From positions 701,393-765,392 of the forward strand of contig CACRSC010000011.1 of assembly GCA_902651635.1 (NCBI GenBank): a stretch of 64,000 nt of DNA, written 5' to 3'. Every line of letters starts with the position of its first letter. Position 1 is the stretch's first letter. This stretch comes from Mastigamoeba balamuthi. Lineage: Eukaryota; Evosea; Mastigamoebida; Mastigamoebidae. Shown here in pieces: positions 10,800-22,033 of the stretch. The translations under genes and the position numbers were made by a program. The notes beneath the pieces were generated by a model. It saw only the letters and a list, made by a program, of their open reading frames with translations, was not told where the DNA came from and did no database searches.

Positions 10800-12613
10800 A
10801 TGGGTGACGCGCACGCCGCAGCAGAGAGCAGCACGTCGGACTCTGACACAGCCCCGAGCACGCCGCGGGGTCCCGAGGAGCGACCGCCGAATGCGCCGCC
10901 CAGCATGCTCGAGCAGGCGGCCCTCGACGCTCTTCCTCCAGTCAGCCCCTCCATTTCCCGATAGGAAGACAATCCCGAATCCATCTCGGCCATCACCCCT
11001 CATTGGCCATTTGTGCACGTCGCATGCACCTGCAGGTCATGCGAGACAGGGTCCTTCTCGTGTGGCAGGTGATCGAGTCCTTAGGCGCCGAGGTCTTTGA
11101 GTGCGTGGGCAAGCCCGTGGACTGCCCGGGCACTGCGCTCATGCACGTGCTCCCATGTATGCTGCCCGGCCTTGTTCTCGAGAGCGGTGCACCTGCGTCG
11201 CGGCTGCGCTCTGAGTCACTCACCCGTGCTTGCAGAGGAACAAATGGCGTCGAGGCTGGGCCACGCACCTGGCGCCCCTGCCGTGCCTGCGTTGGCGGCA
11301 GTGGACCCGGAGACACCACGGGGGGATGGACGGTCTACCTCAGCTCCGACATCGTCGGCATGGCAGACCGCGAACAGGCACGCGTTTCCTCGGTTCTTCT
11401 CTCTGTGTCTGTCTGTCGGGTCTGTGCTCTCTGTGGATGTCAGACAAATCTCTATACTTGATGGGCTGGGTGTGAGAGGCACGGCCCCTTCCCGGCTGAC
11501 GACCAATGTTCTGTTTGCGTGTCTCCCATACTATCCCCTTAATTCAGCGATCTTAAGCTCTCGGACATGGGGCCTGTCACTTGTCTCTGTGTGTTTGCTC
11601 ACCTGCCCTACCTGTGCTTCTCCAGCCGTGGTGCCGGCCTTTGTTTGTGGGCTGGTCGCTTCGTGTATCCTCCACGAGCTCGGTCACTGGAAATACCACA
11701 TCTTCACGGCGTGCAGCTGGCTGGCTCGCGCTCCCTACTTCATGCCAGGCCAGCTCAGCAGCAGGGGCAGGGGCGAGGCGGGCTACTTCCTGGAGCCCTA
11801 CATCTACCCCGGTACCAGCAAGAGCGCACACCTAGTGGCACAGCAGTTGACGTCTGCCAGTAGGGACGTATGACTATGTCGAGGACCAGGAAGGCGACGG
11901 CGATTTCGTCATCGCGCCCTGGGGCACTGAATCATACCACGCAGCAACGATAAAAGAACATAAAACTCCTGGAAAACCGGCTAAAGGCCCTTGAGAAGAA
12001 GAAGAATTGGGCTGCGCTAGCTGACAAGGGACAGGCCCCAGCAACAGCAGCAGCAGCAGGAGTACCGACCATCACAGCAAAGGCACTGTGGCTGCCAACA
12101 GAGCCTAACACCCCCTACAAGAGAGGCGGTGCGTGAACAAAGGGCTTTATCCGTATGATCTAACTCCGGCCACACAGGCTCGCCTATGACCCCTCTGTAC
12201 TCGGCCGCACCCACCCCTGACGAGGGCGACATTCCTGTACCGGCGTTCCAAGTCAGCGTGCCCAGGAGGGAGCGATGGCCATCGCGGTTGCCAACATGGC
12301 GTTCGACAACACCACCGAGACGACGGTCTGCTACGAGGTTCCAGACCCGCCGCGCCCAGGCGACGGCATCACACTGCACTACACAGACGGTCGCCTGGTG
12401 GCTTGCTTCCTGGACGAGCGCAACCTGGTCCGCGCGAAGCTGCGTGGGGGGACTCCGGTGCTCAGGGTGGCCCCCCACGAGGTACGCAGCTTCTCGGTGC
12501 CCCTCAACAAGCGCGGGGAGCCCTCGTGGTCCCGGACGGACACCCATGGGAACTACACAGCCATTCTTTGGTATCATGGGAGCTCCAAGGTTTCCGCCAC
12601 GTTCGATCTGTAG
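10800..12613 (+). CDS. Multi-exon protein with HELGH zinc-protease-like motif (structure provisional)
   Basis: The start at 10800 opens an acidic Ser/Pro-rich exon (10800-10940). Further exons carry VMRDRVLLVWQVIESLG, then LAVVPAFVCGLVASCILHELGHWKYHIF. HELGH fits the HExxH zinc-binding pattern of metallopeptidases, and GRGEAGYFLEPYIYPG follows about 25 residues later. A 49-nt intron from about 11914 would splice in frame into a coiled-coil stretch (KLLENRLKALEKKKNW), then a Pro/Ala linker, and finally a beta-rich block from 12275 to the stop at 12613. Exons between 11040 and 11470 are ambiguous, with more than one phase possible, and the last block could be a separate gene. Family is unrecognised beyond the motif; membership of a peptidase clan is inference. 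Confidence 0.4.
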
Positions 12614-12728
12614 GCGGTCCTTAACTCGGTGACTGGTTGTGTGTACAGTGAGCTCTTTACTATGTCGAAACAAAAAGCACCTTGAGACCCTCGACAGAAA
12701 AACAAGAGCCCCGTGAGACATCCGTCTT

Positions 12729-13853
12729 ATGTTGTACGTCGTCCTTTGCACTTTTGCCCTGACGTCAAGTTTCAAGCGACTCTACCTCTGTTGTCTGTTT
12801 GCAGAGACAATTGGGCTCTGGGGGTCAGACGGAGATACTTGTGGAAATTCTGCTTCACAAATTACTCTTTTGTCGCGCTTGGTCTGATGGAGAACAGATC
12901 TCAGAAGTACGTGCGAACTTGGACCCTGCCGGGCGCTCGGCACACCGTCTCGGGCTACTCGCGTGCTGGCGACGCCACGAGCTTCTTCTTCAAGGAGCTC
13001 AACTGGCAGTTTGGTGCGTCCGCAGCGCTGTGAGAAAATGCACCTGCGTGGCACTCAGTTGCATCCCGCAGATGCAGGCATGATCCTCCGCCAGCAACCC
13101 ACGCACGTCTTCGTCACGCACTGCCACGCGGACCACTCGTTTCAGCTGCCCTACTTCATCCGAAGAGACCGCCCCGCGCAGTTCTTCGTCCCCCGAGAGA
13201 GCGCCCGCGCGACGGCCACGTTCCTCGAGGCCTCCCAGGCGTTCAACAACAACGTTATCGCAGACGCCGGCCACACCGCGGCCTCGCCTGCTGGCTACCA
13301 TATCGTGCCTGTGGCCCCGGGCTCGGTCTTCGACGTGGACAAGCGCTACAGGATCCGCGTGGCCGCGTGCAACCACTCGGTTCCCTGCGTGGCCTACTGC
13401 GTGTCGGAGCTGCGCAGCAAGCTGGCTGAGAGGTTCCGCGGGATGCCCGGGGCCGAGCTGGCGGCGCTGCGCAGGAGCGGGGTCGCGGTGTCCGAGGAGG
13501 TTGAGGCCCCGATGTTCGCGTTCCTGGGGGACACAACGCCCGAGGCGGTGTTCGACCCGAGCACGGAGGCGGGCAGGGAGATTCTGCGGTACCCCGTGGT
13601 GTTCACAGAGTGCACGGACCTCGAGGAGAGGGAGCACACGTCGGGGGACGGAGGGCACCACACGTGCTGGCCGAGACTCAGACCGTATGTCGAGGCCAAC
13701 CCCGAGACCCTCTTCGTGCTGATGCACTTTGGAGAGCGGCACCGCTGGAGGGACATCACTCAATTCTTCGACGACCCCGCGAACAAGCTCCCCAACATTC
13801 ACCCGTGGACACCCCAGTTCCCAGAGGTCTACCGGGCCTCTGCCGCAGATTAG
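12729..13853 (+). CDS. RNase Z-like metallo-beta-lactamase-fold hydrolase
   Basis: Exons 12729-12733, 12805-13013 and 13072-13853 join to 331 residues. The first coding exon is five bases, ATGTT, with a strong donor gtacgt, and restores MLDNWALG in frame. The fold signature THCHADHS is the HxHxDH metal site; later motifs are a His in DAGH, FLGDT (metal Asp), FTECT and VLMHFGER. This order matches tRNase Z and its relatives, which cleave tRNA 3' trailers. The exosite arm of true RNase Z is not obvious, so a related hydrolase remains possible. No targeting sequence is seen. Confidence 0.8.
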
Positions 13854-14046
13854 ACTAGTGTCCTCGAAATGCAACTCTTCAAGCTTCCGCGAATACAGTC
13901 TTTTGGCCATCCGGAGGGGGATGTGCCTCGGTGTCCCTATCTCGTGCCCCTAGGGAACAATTCGGTTTCTGCTCCAACTGTATTTGAATCCCTCTGGGCG
14001 CAGGGATTATGGGCAGGGAGGGAAAGTGACGGGCGGATAGGGAGAC

Positions 14047-14430
14047 CTACTCCTGTTCCTGTGCTGAGCGAGAATAGCTGGCGCTTCTCACATGCAGGTT
14101 CTGCGACATTAGTTTAGAGGTGGAAGTTGCTCGGTGAAACGGGGACCCTACCCTGGCGATCTCCTGGAGCTGCCTCTGCTGCCACTCCTGCTGCCTCTGC
14201 TGCCAATCCAGCTGCCTCTGCTGCCACTCCAGCTGCCTCTGCTGCCAATCCTGCTGTCTCTGCTGCCAATCCCGCTGTCTCTGCTGCCAATCCTGCTGCC
14301 TCTGCTGCCAACCGTGCTGCCTCTGCTGCCACTCCAGCTGCCTCTGCTGCCACTCCAGCTGCCTCTTCTCCCAATCCTGCTCCCACTGCTGCGCGTTCAT
14401 CCTCAGCATCTGCTTCTGCTGCCTCTGCAA
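14047..14430 (-). CDS. Possible small Gln/Trp-rich repeat protein over a minisatellite
   Basis: An open frame of 127 residues consists largely of about ten heptad-length repeats WQQRQxx (for example WQQRQLEWQQRQ), read from the 21-bp minisatellite at 14169-14393. It is flanked by QQEQ-type and Ser-rich ends. Because the repeat unit is a multiple of three, all frames without stops stay open, so an open frame is weak evidence. Trp every seven residues with Gln/Arg could form a coiled coil. No promoter or homologous domain was recognised. Confidence 0.25.
   Translation of the reverse strand: MQRQQKQMLRMNAQQWEQDWEKRQLEWQQRQLEWQQRQHGWQQRQQDWQQRQRDWQQRQQDWQQRQLEWQQRQLDWQQRQQEWQQRQLQEIARVGSPFHRATSTSKLMSQNLHVRSASYSRSAQEQE
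14169..14393. repeat. 21-bp minisatellite, about ten to eleven copies
   Basis: Units read GCTGCCTCTGCTGCCANTCC plus one base, with the variable positions alternating AATCC/ACTCC and CCT/TCT, and become degenerate at the right end. Copy-to-copy differences are single bases, so the array is not perfectly homogenised. Confidence 0.9.
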
Positions 14431-14993
14431 CTCCGCGTTCGTCCTCTGCTAAGTGAAGCGGAAGGCCTGAAAGAAGCAAGGCCCGCGAATAGAAGAAAAA
14501 GACTTATCAGTTGAATCTCATCCAAAATATCTACTTGATACCCTCGCCGCATGTGTGCCTTGGATGATCTTGCGACCGGGCCCTGCGGTCGCCTGTTTGC
14601 GTCAAAGACGGAACCCGGGGCCACGATCTGAATGTGTGTGGGTGCCGTGCTGCGATCTCGTCGTTGAACACCTTTGCGGCCTCAACAGCCGTCACCGGAC
14701 CTCACACGCAGATGTACGGCTGCTGTCTTTCAGGGTTTATCTTTCCCAGCGTGCGATAGACCACTGCCGACAGTTGGGCTCTTTCGAGAAGCTCGTGTCG
14801 TTGTCAGCACTCCCAATGCAGACGACACAGAGCAGTTGAGAGGAATCCTCACGACGCATTCTGCTGACAGGCAAGCAACTGTATTGTTGTATTGCCCGGA
14901 TGTGCCGAGTGCGCGTGGCACACGAGTAAACCTCTCCGTGTGCTCGTTTGCTGCCTCTCACATCGCTGTAAGCCGTGCCGTCGGGTGAGAAGA
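14431..14993. other. Intergenic region downstream of calcineurin A
   Basis: This spacer has mixed composition. No gene, RNA or repeat was recognised beyond short open frames with poor codon use. Confidence 0.5.
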
Positions 14994-17596
14994 TCACGGC
15001 TGGTGGCGGGGGGATGGCGCACTTGACGTGAGAGTTCGCATGTGGGTGCCGTGGCCGTGGTCCTCTGGCATCGCCTCGTTCTTCCTGTCCATCAGCAGCA
15101 TCTCCTCGAATTTGTGCATTTTCTCTGGGTTTTGGGTCGTCAGTCGCTGCTGCGCAGGGGCGCCGCGCGATGGCGTGGAGTGGGGGAGGAGGCTCTGCAC
15201 CGTGGTAGGTGGGCGTCAGTACCCGTCTGTACTCCTCCTGCTGCTCGCGCAGCTTCTGCGATTTGATGAAGAGCTTCTTCGTCTTCTCCGCGAGTGCTGC
15301 GTCTGCCCTCCTCTCCTCCTCGGTGACGCCGGCCTTCTCCTCCTCCCTCAGCATTATGACGAGGTTCTGGAGAATCCGGACCACTGGAAGGGCAGGGGGA
15401 ACCCTGCCGGGTGAGCCACTGCGGGCCCTTCCACCCGTCTGACTGGGAGCGTACCGTTCTCTGTGATAAGAGGAACCGAGAAGGAGAAGACGTCGAGGAA
15501 GTTGGGGAGCCAGTAGGGCGCGGGCGTGACGTTGAGGTTTGTGACGATGTAGCCCTGCTTGGAGACGTGCAGGAACGCCGCTCTGTTGCCGTAGCACCCG
15601 CAGTAGTTGGGCGCGCTGAACACAGTCATGACCGGCGGCACCCGCGAGCCCGTAGCCGTGAAGTGCTGCTTGAACCCGTCGGCGACGACCTGGTGCCCGC
15701 GGATGATGCAGCACAGGTTGTTGTCGTCCAGGAACCTCCTGACGGCCTTGGGGCCGAACAGGTAGCTGGCCTGGCGGTACGAGTTGCGCGTGAAGGTGGT
15801 CTCCTGCCAAGTGGCGAGCGGTAGGCCGCCGAAGCGGTCCCACTCCTCGACGGGGTCGCTCCAGACGAGGTCGCAGACGACTCCTGCGTGCGGGATCTCC
15901 GCCATGCGGTCGACGAGCTTGAGCTGCTCGACGTGTGTCAGCGACGGGCTGATGCCGCCGTGCACGCAGAAGCACGTGCCCCCGGGCGTGCCCTTGAGCA
16001 GCGCCGCCAGCGGCAGCGCGTCGAACAGCAGCTGGAACTCGCCGTAGAGCCTGATGTTGTACTTGCGCACACCTGCCCAGCGTCCGCCCCCGCGACCGTC
16101 TCAGTGTTTTGCGTTGGTCTCCAGTGCACCACAGTGCACTCTGAGGCGGTTCCGCAGTGAATACCCCAATCGCGGTGGCCGCAAAGAACAAAACGCAGAG
16201 AGCCCCCTTGCCACGCGCAATGCAGGCGAGTGCCCTCCCACGCGCGCAGTCCCCACGCCGTGCACAACGCTTGGTGTGCCGGTGTGCCTGCCGGTGCATA
16301 TTTTGTTGAACATGCTCCGATGCACCAATCGGCTCGCACAGTTCCAGCAGGCAGGGAAGGACGATGGGAGGGGAGGGGAGGGGACAAAGGGGCAGGCGCG
16401 CACACTCGATGCGGAAGGTCATGGTGGTGCCGAGGAGGCGCGACTCGTGGTTGCCCCGCAGCAGGACGACAGCGCGCGGGTGGCAGATCTTGAGCGCGCA
16501 GAGCAGCAGCACGCACTCGACGCTGAACGACCCCCGGTCCACGTAGTCCCCCAGGAACACGTACTTGTTGTCCTCGTCCGTCGGCGGCCCCGCGTTGTCC
16601 ATCAGGTTCAGCAGGTCTGCTCCAGCAGCCGCCAGGACTCTCGTCAGTAGTGCCCGGGGGAAGTTGGGTGGGCCTCCTGACGGGGGGAGCGTGGGCACCG
16701 TAGAACTGGCCGTGCAGGTCGCCGACGACTGCGCGCGGAGGGATAGAGGAGCGGGCGGTCAGTCAGAGGGGTGCGGGCGGGCGCTGGTGGGGTCGTGTGC
16801 TCAGTGTGCCCACCACAGGTCCACGTCGGCAGCGGAACAGCAGAGCGAAAAACAACCCCCTCAGTTTCATTCAACTGAAGCAAAGGCCTCTCCAGCGGCC
16901 CCCCGAAAGAGGCGCCCCAAGGACACCGGCGGCGCCATAGGGCTCTGCGTCGGTCCCATGCCCCCTCCCCGGACCAGCCATCGCAGGGCGGGGGGCCCAC
17001 CAGGGTTGGCGAAATGTATAAAAGCTTGAGAAAGGCCGGAAAAAACCTCGAAAACGCGTGCGGACCAACCACCCCCGAGGGTGCGCAGCAGGCAGGCAGG
17101 CGCAGGGGAGGGTATTGCATTGGGGGGCTGTGTGGGGGGTGGGCGCACCGACGGCGGGGGCCTCGATCTCGAGGACGTTGGGCTCGGAGGCGAGGATGGC
17201 GCGGGCCTCGCGGACGAGGCGCATGGCGGCGCCGTCGGTCAGGCGGCTCTCGCGCGCGAGGTGCCTGCGCAGCAGCGGCACGATCGGCGCCCGCGCGCCC
17301 ATCGGGAACAGCATCCCCTCGTCCAGCGCCCGCGTCTCGGGGAACGCCACCTCCTGGGGGCGCTGCCGTCAGCGAGCGCGCGTTGCGGGTGTGGGAACAG
17401 AACAGCGGCGCCTCCGGGGGATCGCGTGGGACACTGGAGGGGGCGGGGGAGAGGAGATGGGGCTGGCTGGGAGAGGGTGGGTGGGGGGCACCTGGACGGG
17501 GCGGTCGGCGAGCATGGTCACGGCGAGGCCGTCGAGGGAGCGGCCCATGGTGCTGCGGTCGCTGCGCTCGCGCAGGAGGGAAGAAGGGCTCTTCAT
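14994..17596 (-). CDS. Calcineurin A (PP2B catalytic subunit)
   Basis: Seven exons: 17492-17596, 17149-17353, 16699-16728, 16404-16616, 15455-16072, 15201-15383 and 14994-15124, giving 494 residues. Phosphatase motifs GDLHGQ, GDYVDRG and GNHESR hold the metal and phosphate ligands. [17 protein letters not shown] precedes them, as in calcineurin. After the catalytic domain comes a helix rich in Glu/Lys ([17 protein letters not shown]) corresponding to the calcineurin B-binding region. The C-terminus carries [15 protein letters not shown], aligned with the autoinhibitory FEEAKGLDRINERMP of animal calcineurin. The enzyme is thus a Ca2+/calmodulin-controlled Ser/Thr phosphatase. The sixth exon could instead end at 15223 paired with an acceptor 2 nt further in. 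GATATT lies 47 bp upstream of the start. One exon is only 30 nt. Confidence 0.93.
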
Positions 17597-18128
17597 TCCC
17601 CGATGCGTTTTCGTGCGCGTTATTGGGTGATCTGGCTGCGTTGATATTGGTTGATTTTACGTCACCACGTCTCGAATCTCCCGCCCGCTCTGGCCTGCAT
17701 AAGCTTCTTGGGGGCCTCACCCAGTTATATGATGTAACAGATACATACTAGAGCCAACTGGTGCTACTGGTGCTCACGGCTGCCTCTAGTGTCATTAGGT
17801 ACTTGAATTCAATGTGGTCCTGAAGCAATCAAGGGTCCTTAGTGGTGCTCATGATCATGCCCTTGACCTGCAGGACATCTGCCAGCACATTGTGAGTGGT
17901 AGCAGTGGAAAACGGACTGTCACAGGGCTACTGGACACCCTGGCAGAGATCTGTAGGCAGAGGTGCTCCTGCTGCACTGCCAGGATGTCATCATTTCCTG
18001 TTGATTTGCATACAATCTGCTGCTACTACAGGCCAACACAGGGTACAGAGGCCTGCAGCTGATTTGCACTTGACATCATTTGCTAGCTGGCTGATTGCAC
18101 TTGACATCATTTGTGCACTGAGACAGTA

Positions 18129-18485
18129 ATGCAGAGGGGATTGAGCAGAGCAGGTTATGCTCCAGGAACAAGAGTGCAAGGCCAGATGAAACACACAGCT
18201 ACAGTTCAAGTACAGGAGAGAGAGGACGGAGAGAACAAACCATGTTACTGCAGATCATGTGACAGGTACTTCACACAGTGTAACCTGCAGAGGGCTGGCC
18301 ACATAAATGGTTGTCATTACTTCAAGAAGTGGATTGAAACACCTGAAAGATGGTCTTTTCTGTTGGCTACAGACAGGACTACTGCGTGGAGCCAGGCCAA
18401 AGCAGCAAAGAACAAATACCAGTATGTTGTGAGCAGCTTCAGTGCAGGTTTGTACACAACTAACCAAGAAGTGAAGTGTTTTTAA
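18129..18485 (+). CDS. Zinc-finger-like hypothetical ORF in AT-rich island
   Basis: The frame from the Met at 18129 encodes a cluster PCYCRSCDRYFTQCNLQRAGH followed by INGC, a Cys/His pattern like a single zinc finger, then a Trp-rich stretch (KKWIETPERWSFLLATDRTTAW). Such N-terminal fingers are common in transposase-like proteins, but no catalytic domain follows in frame. It may be one exon of a longer gene or part of a decayed element. Upstream, a short direct repeat (TTGCACTTGACATCATTTG and a near copy) lies at about 18063-18113. Confidence 0.3.
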   Translation: MQRGLSRAGYAPGTRVQGQMKHTATVQVQEREDGENKPCYCRSCDRYFTQCNLQRAGHINGCHYFKKWIETPERWSFLLATDRTTAWSQAKAAKNKYQYVVSSFSAGLYTTNQEVKCF

Positions 18486-19426
18486 CAACCATAATTTGTT
18501 TCTAAAATAAACACAGAATCAAAGAGAGAGTGGAGCAGCTTATGCCAATCGAGACAGTTCACTTCCATAGTTGCTGAAGCAATGAAGGGCATGCTGGTAG
18601 ACCAGAAGACTAAGCAGAGAAAGAGAGTAGAAGAGGAAGCAGAGAACCAAGAAAGACAATAGGAGGGCATCTGTGGAGAAGCCTGGTTTGCAGAAGGAAC
18701 AGCAGACCCAGAGGCAAAGCCAGAGAGCTCATCTGAGGCAGAGCAGAGTGATACAGAGACAAATGGTATTGCATGCACTGCAGAAGGAGAAGCTGGAGCT
18801 CACAGGGCAAGTGTGCTCAGAAGAGCTCAAGTACAGCTGTGTAAAAGCACCTCAGACAGCACTTTAGATACTCAGAGAGTACCAGAAGAGAAGAGCAGAG
18901 CTGCAGGAAGCAGTGAGCAGCAGTGAGATGAGGCAAAGTAGTACTACATGTGATGCAATTAATAGAATTACATTACTAATTTAGTGCTACAATCGCTACT
19001 AGCACAAATATTTGCATTGACTCACTATTACACATTTGATTATCACTGTGACTTTTGTGCATAGAGTGCTAAATCTTTTGCATTGTTTTTTTTCAGTGCT
19101 ACTTTAGCAATTCAAGCCCATTTTTTGTGTTTCATCTCACTGAAAGTGGCCTTAAGTCTGATTGTGGCCCAGAGACAGAGTGGTTAAATGTACTTTTGAC
19201 CAGGTACTAAAAATAGAGATGGTATGAACGATCCTAAGTTTGATGCACTCTCACTTGCTGGAGAGGAGGACGCACATGCTGCTGCCTTACCTCACGTTGT
19301 TCATGATGCGCACAGAGGCCTCAGTGGTGATTGCTGCCATCTTACATACCAAACATACTCATTTGTTTTTTTAAAACCCCCGTGATTCGAGTATCAAATA
19401 CCTTATAATTCAACCAGCTATGTTAG
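18486..19426. other. AT-rich stretch without recognisable gene
   Basis: This part has A- and T-runs and purine-rich tracts (GAAGAGCAGAGC-type). Nothing protein-coding was recognised. Confidence 0.5.
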
Positions 19427-20995
19427 TCAACCAACATCAATTTCGATTTTTATCCTTGGACGGATGACTTTGAATGCTGTGACAGTAAGAGAATCAACGT
19501 GTTGGTCCAGCACAATGTGTTGCACATCAGGACCCAGAGCCATCAGCATTTCTAAGTTAGCTACGCATTCCAACAAACCGACCTTTTTTGCCTTCACTGC
19601 TTTCTTTAGCAGTATGGTGACTGCATTTCCAGTCAGTAGATGCAAAGATGCCTGCAGTTCCATCAATGAACCACACACAGTGGCCAGTAACAATGTCCCA
19701 ATATCTGTTAGACCCTGCAGAACCAGGTGCAGCACTGTAAGCTCTGGCATAAGGGCAATGCTGGGGACAATAGCTGCAGTGATATTGTCATTGCTGTCTC
19801 TTGTGTGCATCCACTGCAAAACGAGGGTCTTCAGACAGTGTGTGCAGGACAGAAGACTAGCAATTCCCTCTGTGGAACAACCATCAAACCACGACATCAT
19901 GAGACTGCGTAGACCTGTGACTGACAGCCGAGCCAGCACATCGTCTGCCACAGAGATGTTATGCAAGTCGAGGCTCTGGATGGCAGAAAACATAGTGCCA
20001 GTAACAATGCCCTTAGTCAGCACAAACCCATCTAAAACGACTGATTTCAGTGGGTGGCATTCCGAGATCTCAGACAGAGAAATGGCGAGATCATTGTTCA
20101 CCCTAAGTGTGATCCTCCTGAGATTGTGCATAGCAATAATTCCCATGGCCAGTGCTCTGGGCTCGTCCAGTGGGACGGAATTGAGCGAAACAGAGAGCTC
20201 TGAAAGTGACAAGTGCATAAGACGAGCACCAAACTGCTTGCTGGTGACTGAACCCCAATGCTGAGTGACTCAAGTAAGGGCAGAAGCAGCAGCACTGAGA
20301 CGTCTGTGACAATAGACCCCATGTGCACAGATCTCAGCCGGGGGCAGAGCCTGAACAACTTGGTAGCATCAATGAAGGTGACCCAGAAGTCATAATGCAG
20401 GACCTCGAGGGCTGAACACACATTAGCAATGACCAAGGTTTCTGGGGAGCCCTCATTGTCAACATCGTCATATGGGTGTGCCTGGCTGAAATAGTAGGGG
20501 TTATCTAGAAACTCCAGCATCGTGAGGTTGGCAAACGCCCCAGAGTGGGCTGCTGGCGCGAACACAGAGATAATGGTATCCCTTGAGGACAGTGTGTCAG
20601 TGACAAAAGACCAGAGAGGAAGCACAGTGCTGCTCTGGGATGCCAGCAAGCCCTCAAGGAATGCTCTGACAGCCATGGCATCACATCTCATCAGGAGTGC
20701 ATGCTTCATGCAGTGGCCACACGCATGAGCCAGTGCTGCTGTGCCTGCCTCCCTCATCCCCCAGCAGCCCGTGAAGGAGACACACTCTAGTGCAGGGCAC
20801 AGGACAGCCAACATGGCGAGAGCAGCGTCCGTGACGTTCCCTGAACTCTTGACAGTAAGCTCAATCAGTGAGCTTCCCACGAATGAGGCCACGATGCCCA
20901 GTGCCACATCGTCCACCTCAATGCCTGCAGAGAACGTGGGGAGGGCACTCAGCAAGGAGCCACATCACACCACAGCAGTAGCTGAACATGCCCAT
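19427..20995 (-). CDS. Leucine-rich-repeat protein, frame interrupted once
   Basis: A 25-nt first exon (20971-20995, MGMFSYCC) splices with a good acceptor (ctctgcag) to an exon starting at 20924. The product is built of degenerate leucine-rich repeats of the Cys-containing type (ALECVSFTGCWGMREAGTAA; LLPLLESLSIG; MHNLRRITLRVNND; LRSLMMSWFDGC). Near a four-C run at 20253-20256 the frame shifts: repeats continue in another frame downstream to the stop at 19427. No plausible intron explains this, so either an indel in the homopolymer (error) or a real frameshift has broken the gene. Codon use is AT-richer than in neighbouring genes. Function is unknown; such LRRs usually bind proteins. Confidence 0.55.
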
Positions 20996-21272
20996 CTGTG
21001 TGTGGGAAATGTCTGTAGACTGGTGGTAATAAGGTTTCACACTGGAGCGGTGACGTCATAACACCAGGGAGCTGAGAACAGAGATGTAGGGCGTTTCTTA
21101 CTGTTTCAGAAGATATTTGAATCTTTTTCCAAATCTGTTTCCACGCAGGAAATGAGCAGGCCACGCCCCTGGCCTCCTCCAGAGGAGAATGATGACGGAC
21201 GGTGGCTCAAGCAGTCCCATCATGTGCGCCAATCCCTTTCTGCCCTCTGGTCAATGGCATGCCAGCACTTTC

Positions 21273-21345
21273 TTTGTCATAAGTCATCTGAGTGATCGAT
21301 GGCCTGTCCTTATGGCCATCGATCACTCAGACGACTTCTGACAAA
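21273..21345. repeat. Long imperfect inverted repeat (32-nt arms, 9-nt loop)
   Basis: Arms 21273-21304 and 21314-21345 are complementary at 30 of 32 positions (core CTGAGTGATCGATGGCC). It could be a hairpin left by a foldback element, a fused pair of transposon ends or a structured RNA. It lies between the LRR gene and the transposase-like gene. Confidence 0.85.
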
Positions 21346-22033
21346 GAAGCTCTTGTTGGACTGTGGCACGGGATGCACTTGGATGTGTGTGCAAGAAACC
21401 ACACCTGGTCACTAAAGCCAGATTCTAATATGCCATATACCTTCCACGCCCTTCACAGGAACCTCAGTGTGTTAGAGGCTCTGCGAAGACAATATGGGAC
21501 GCACATGCTGCTTCTCTTCAAGCTGCCCGCAAGGTGTCTGCAGACCACGTGCTCCAAGTGTGCCTTGGTCTCGCCCCTCCCCCTGTCGCTTTGTACACCC
21601 CCAAGAACAACAGTTGGCCCATAATACAGTCATGGTGTGTATCTTTCCCTTCTCTTTTTCTCACATGTTTGCAGGAGAAGTCCAAAAAAGCACAAGATAA
21701 CACACTCTGATGTCTCAGAGCAGCCAAACACATCATCTGTGGGGCTGGGTGCTTCACCTGGGGTTGGTTGCAACTGCAGTAAGCGACCTGCCAGCAATGT
21801 CTGTCCCTGGGTATGTCATTTCTCTATCACTCCTGACTCATTTCTGTGTACAGAGCATCTGGTTAAGATGTTTCTCTGTCCCAGTCTGCAGAGAGTGCTC
21901 CTGTTACTGAGCCCTTTGCCACAGCATCTGTCACTGTGAATAGTGAGACAGTCTTACCTGCCCCAATTGAAGTTCTTATAAGATCTTCTCTCTTGTCTGA
22001 ATTAACATGTGACAGGTCACCATCTTTGAGCGA

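Noticed and set aside
14134-14514. Leu/Pro repeat frame on the plus strand across the minisatellite
   Set aside because: Open only because the repeat unit is a multiple of three; no signal or domain outside the array.
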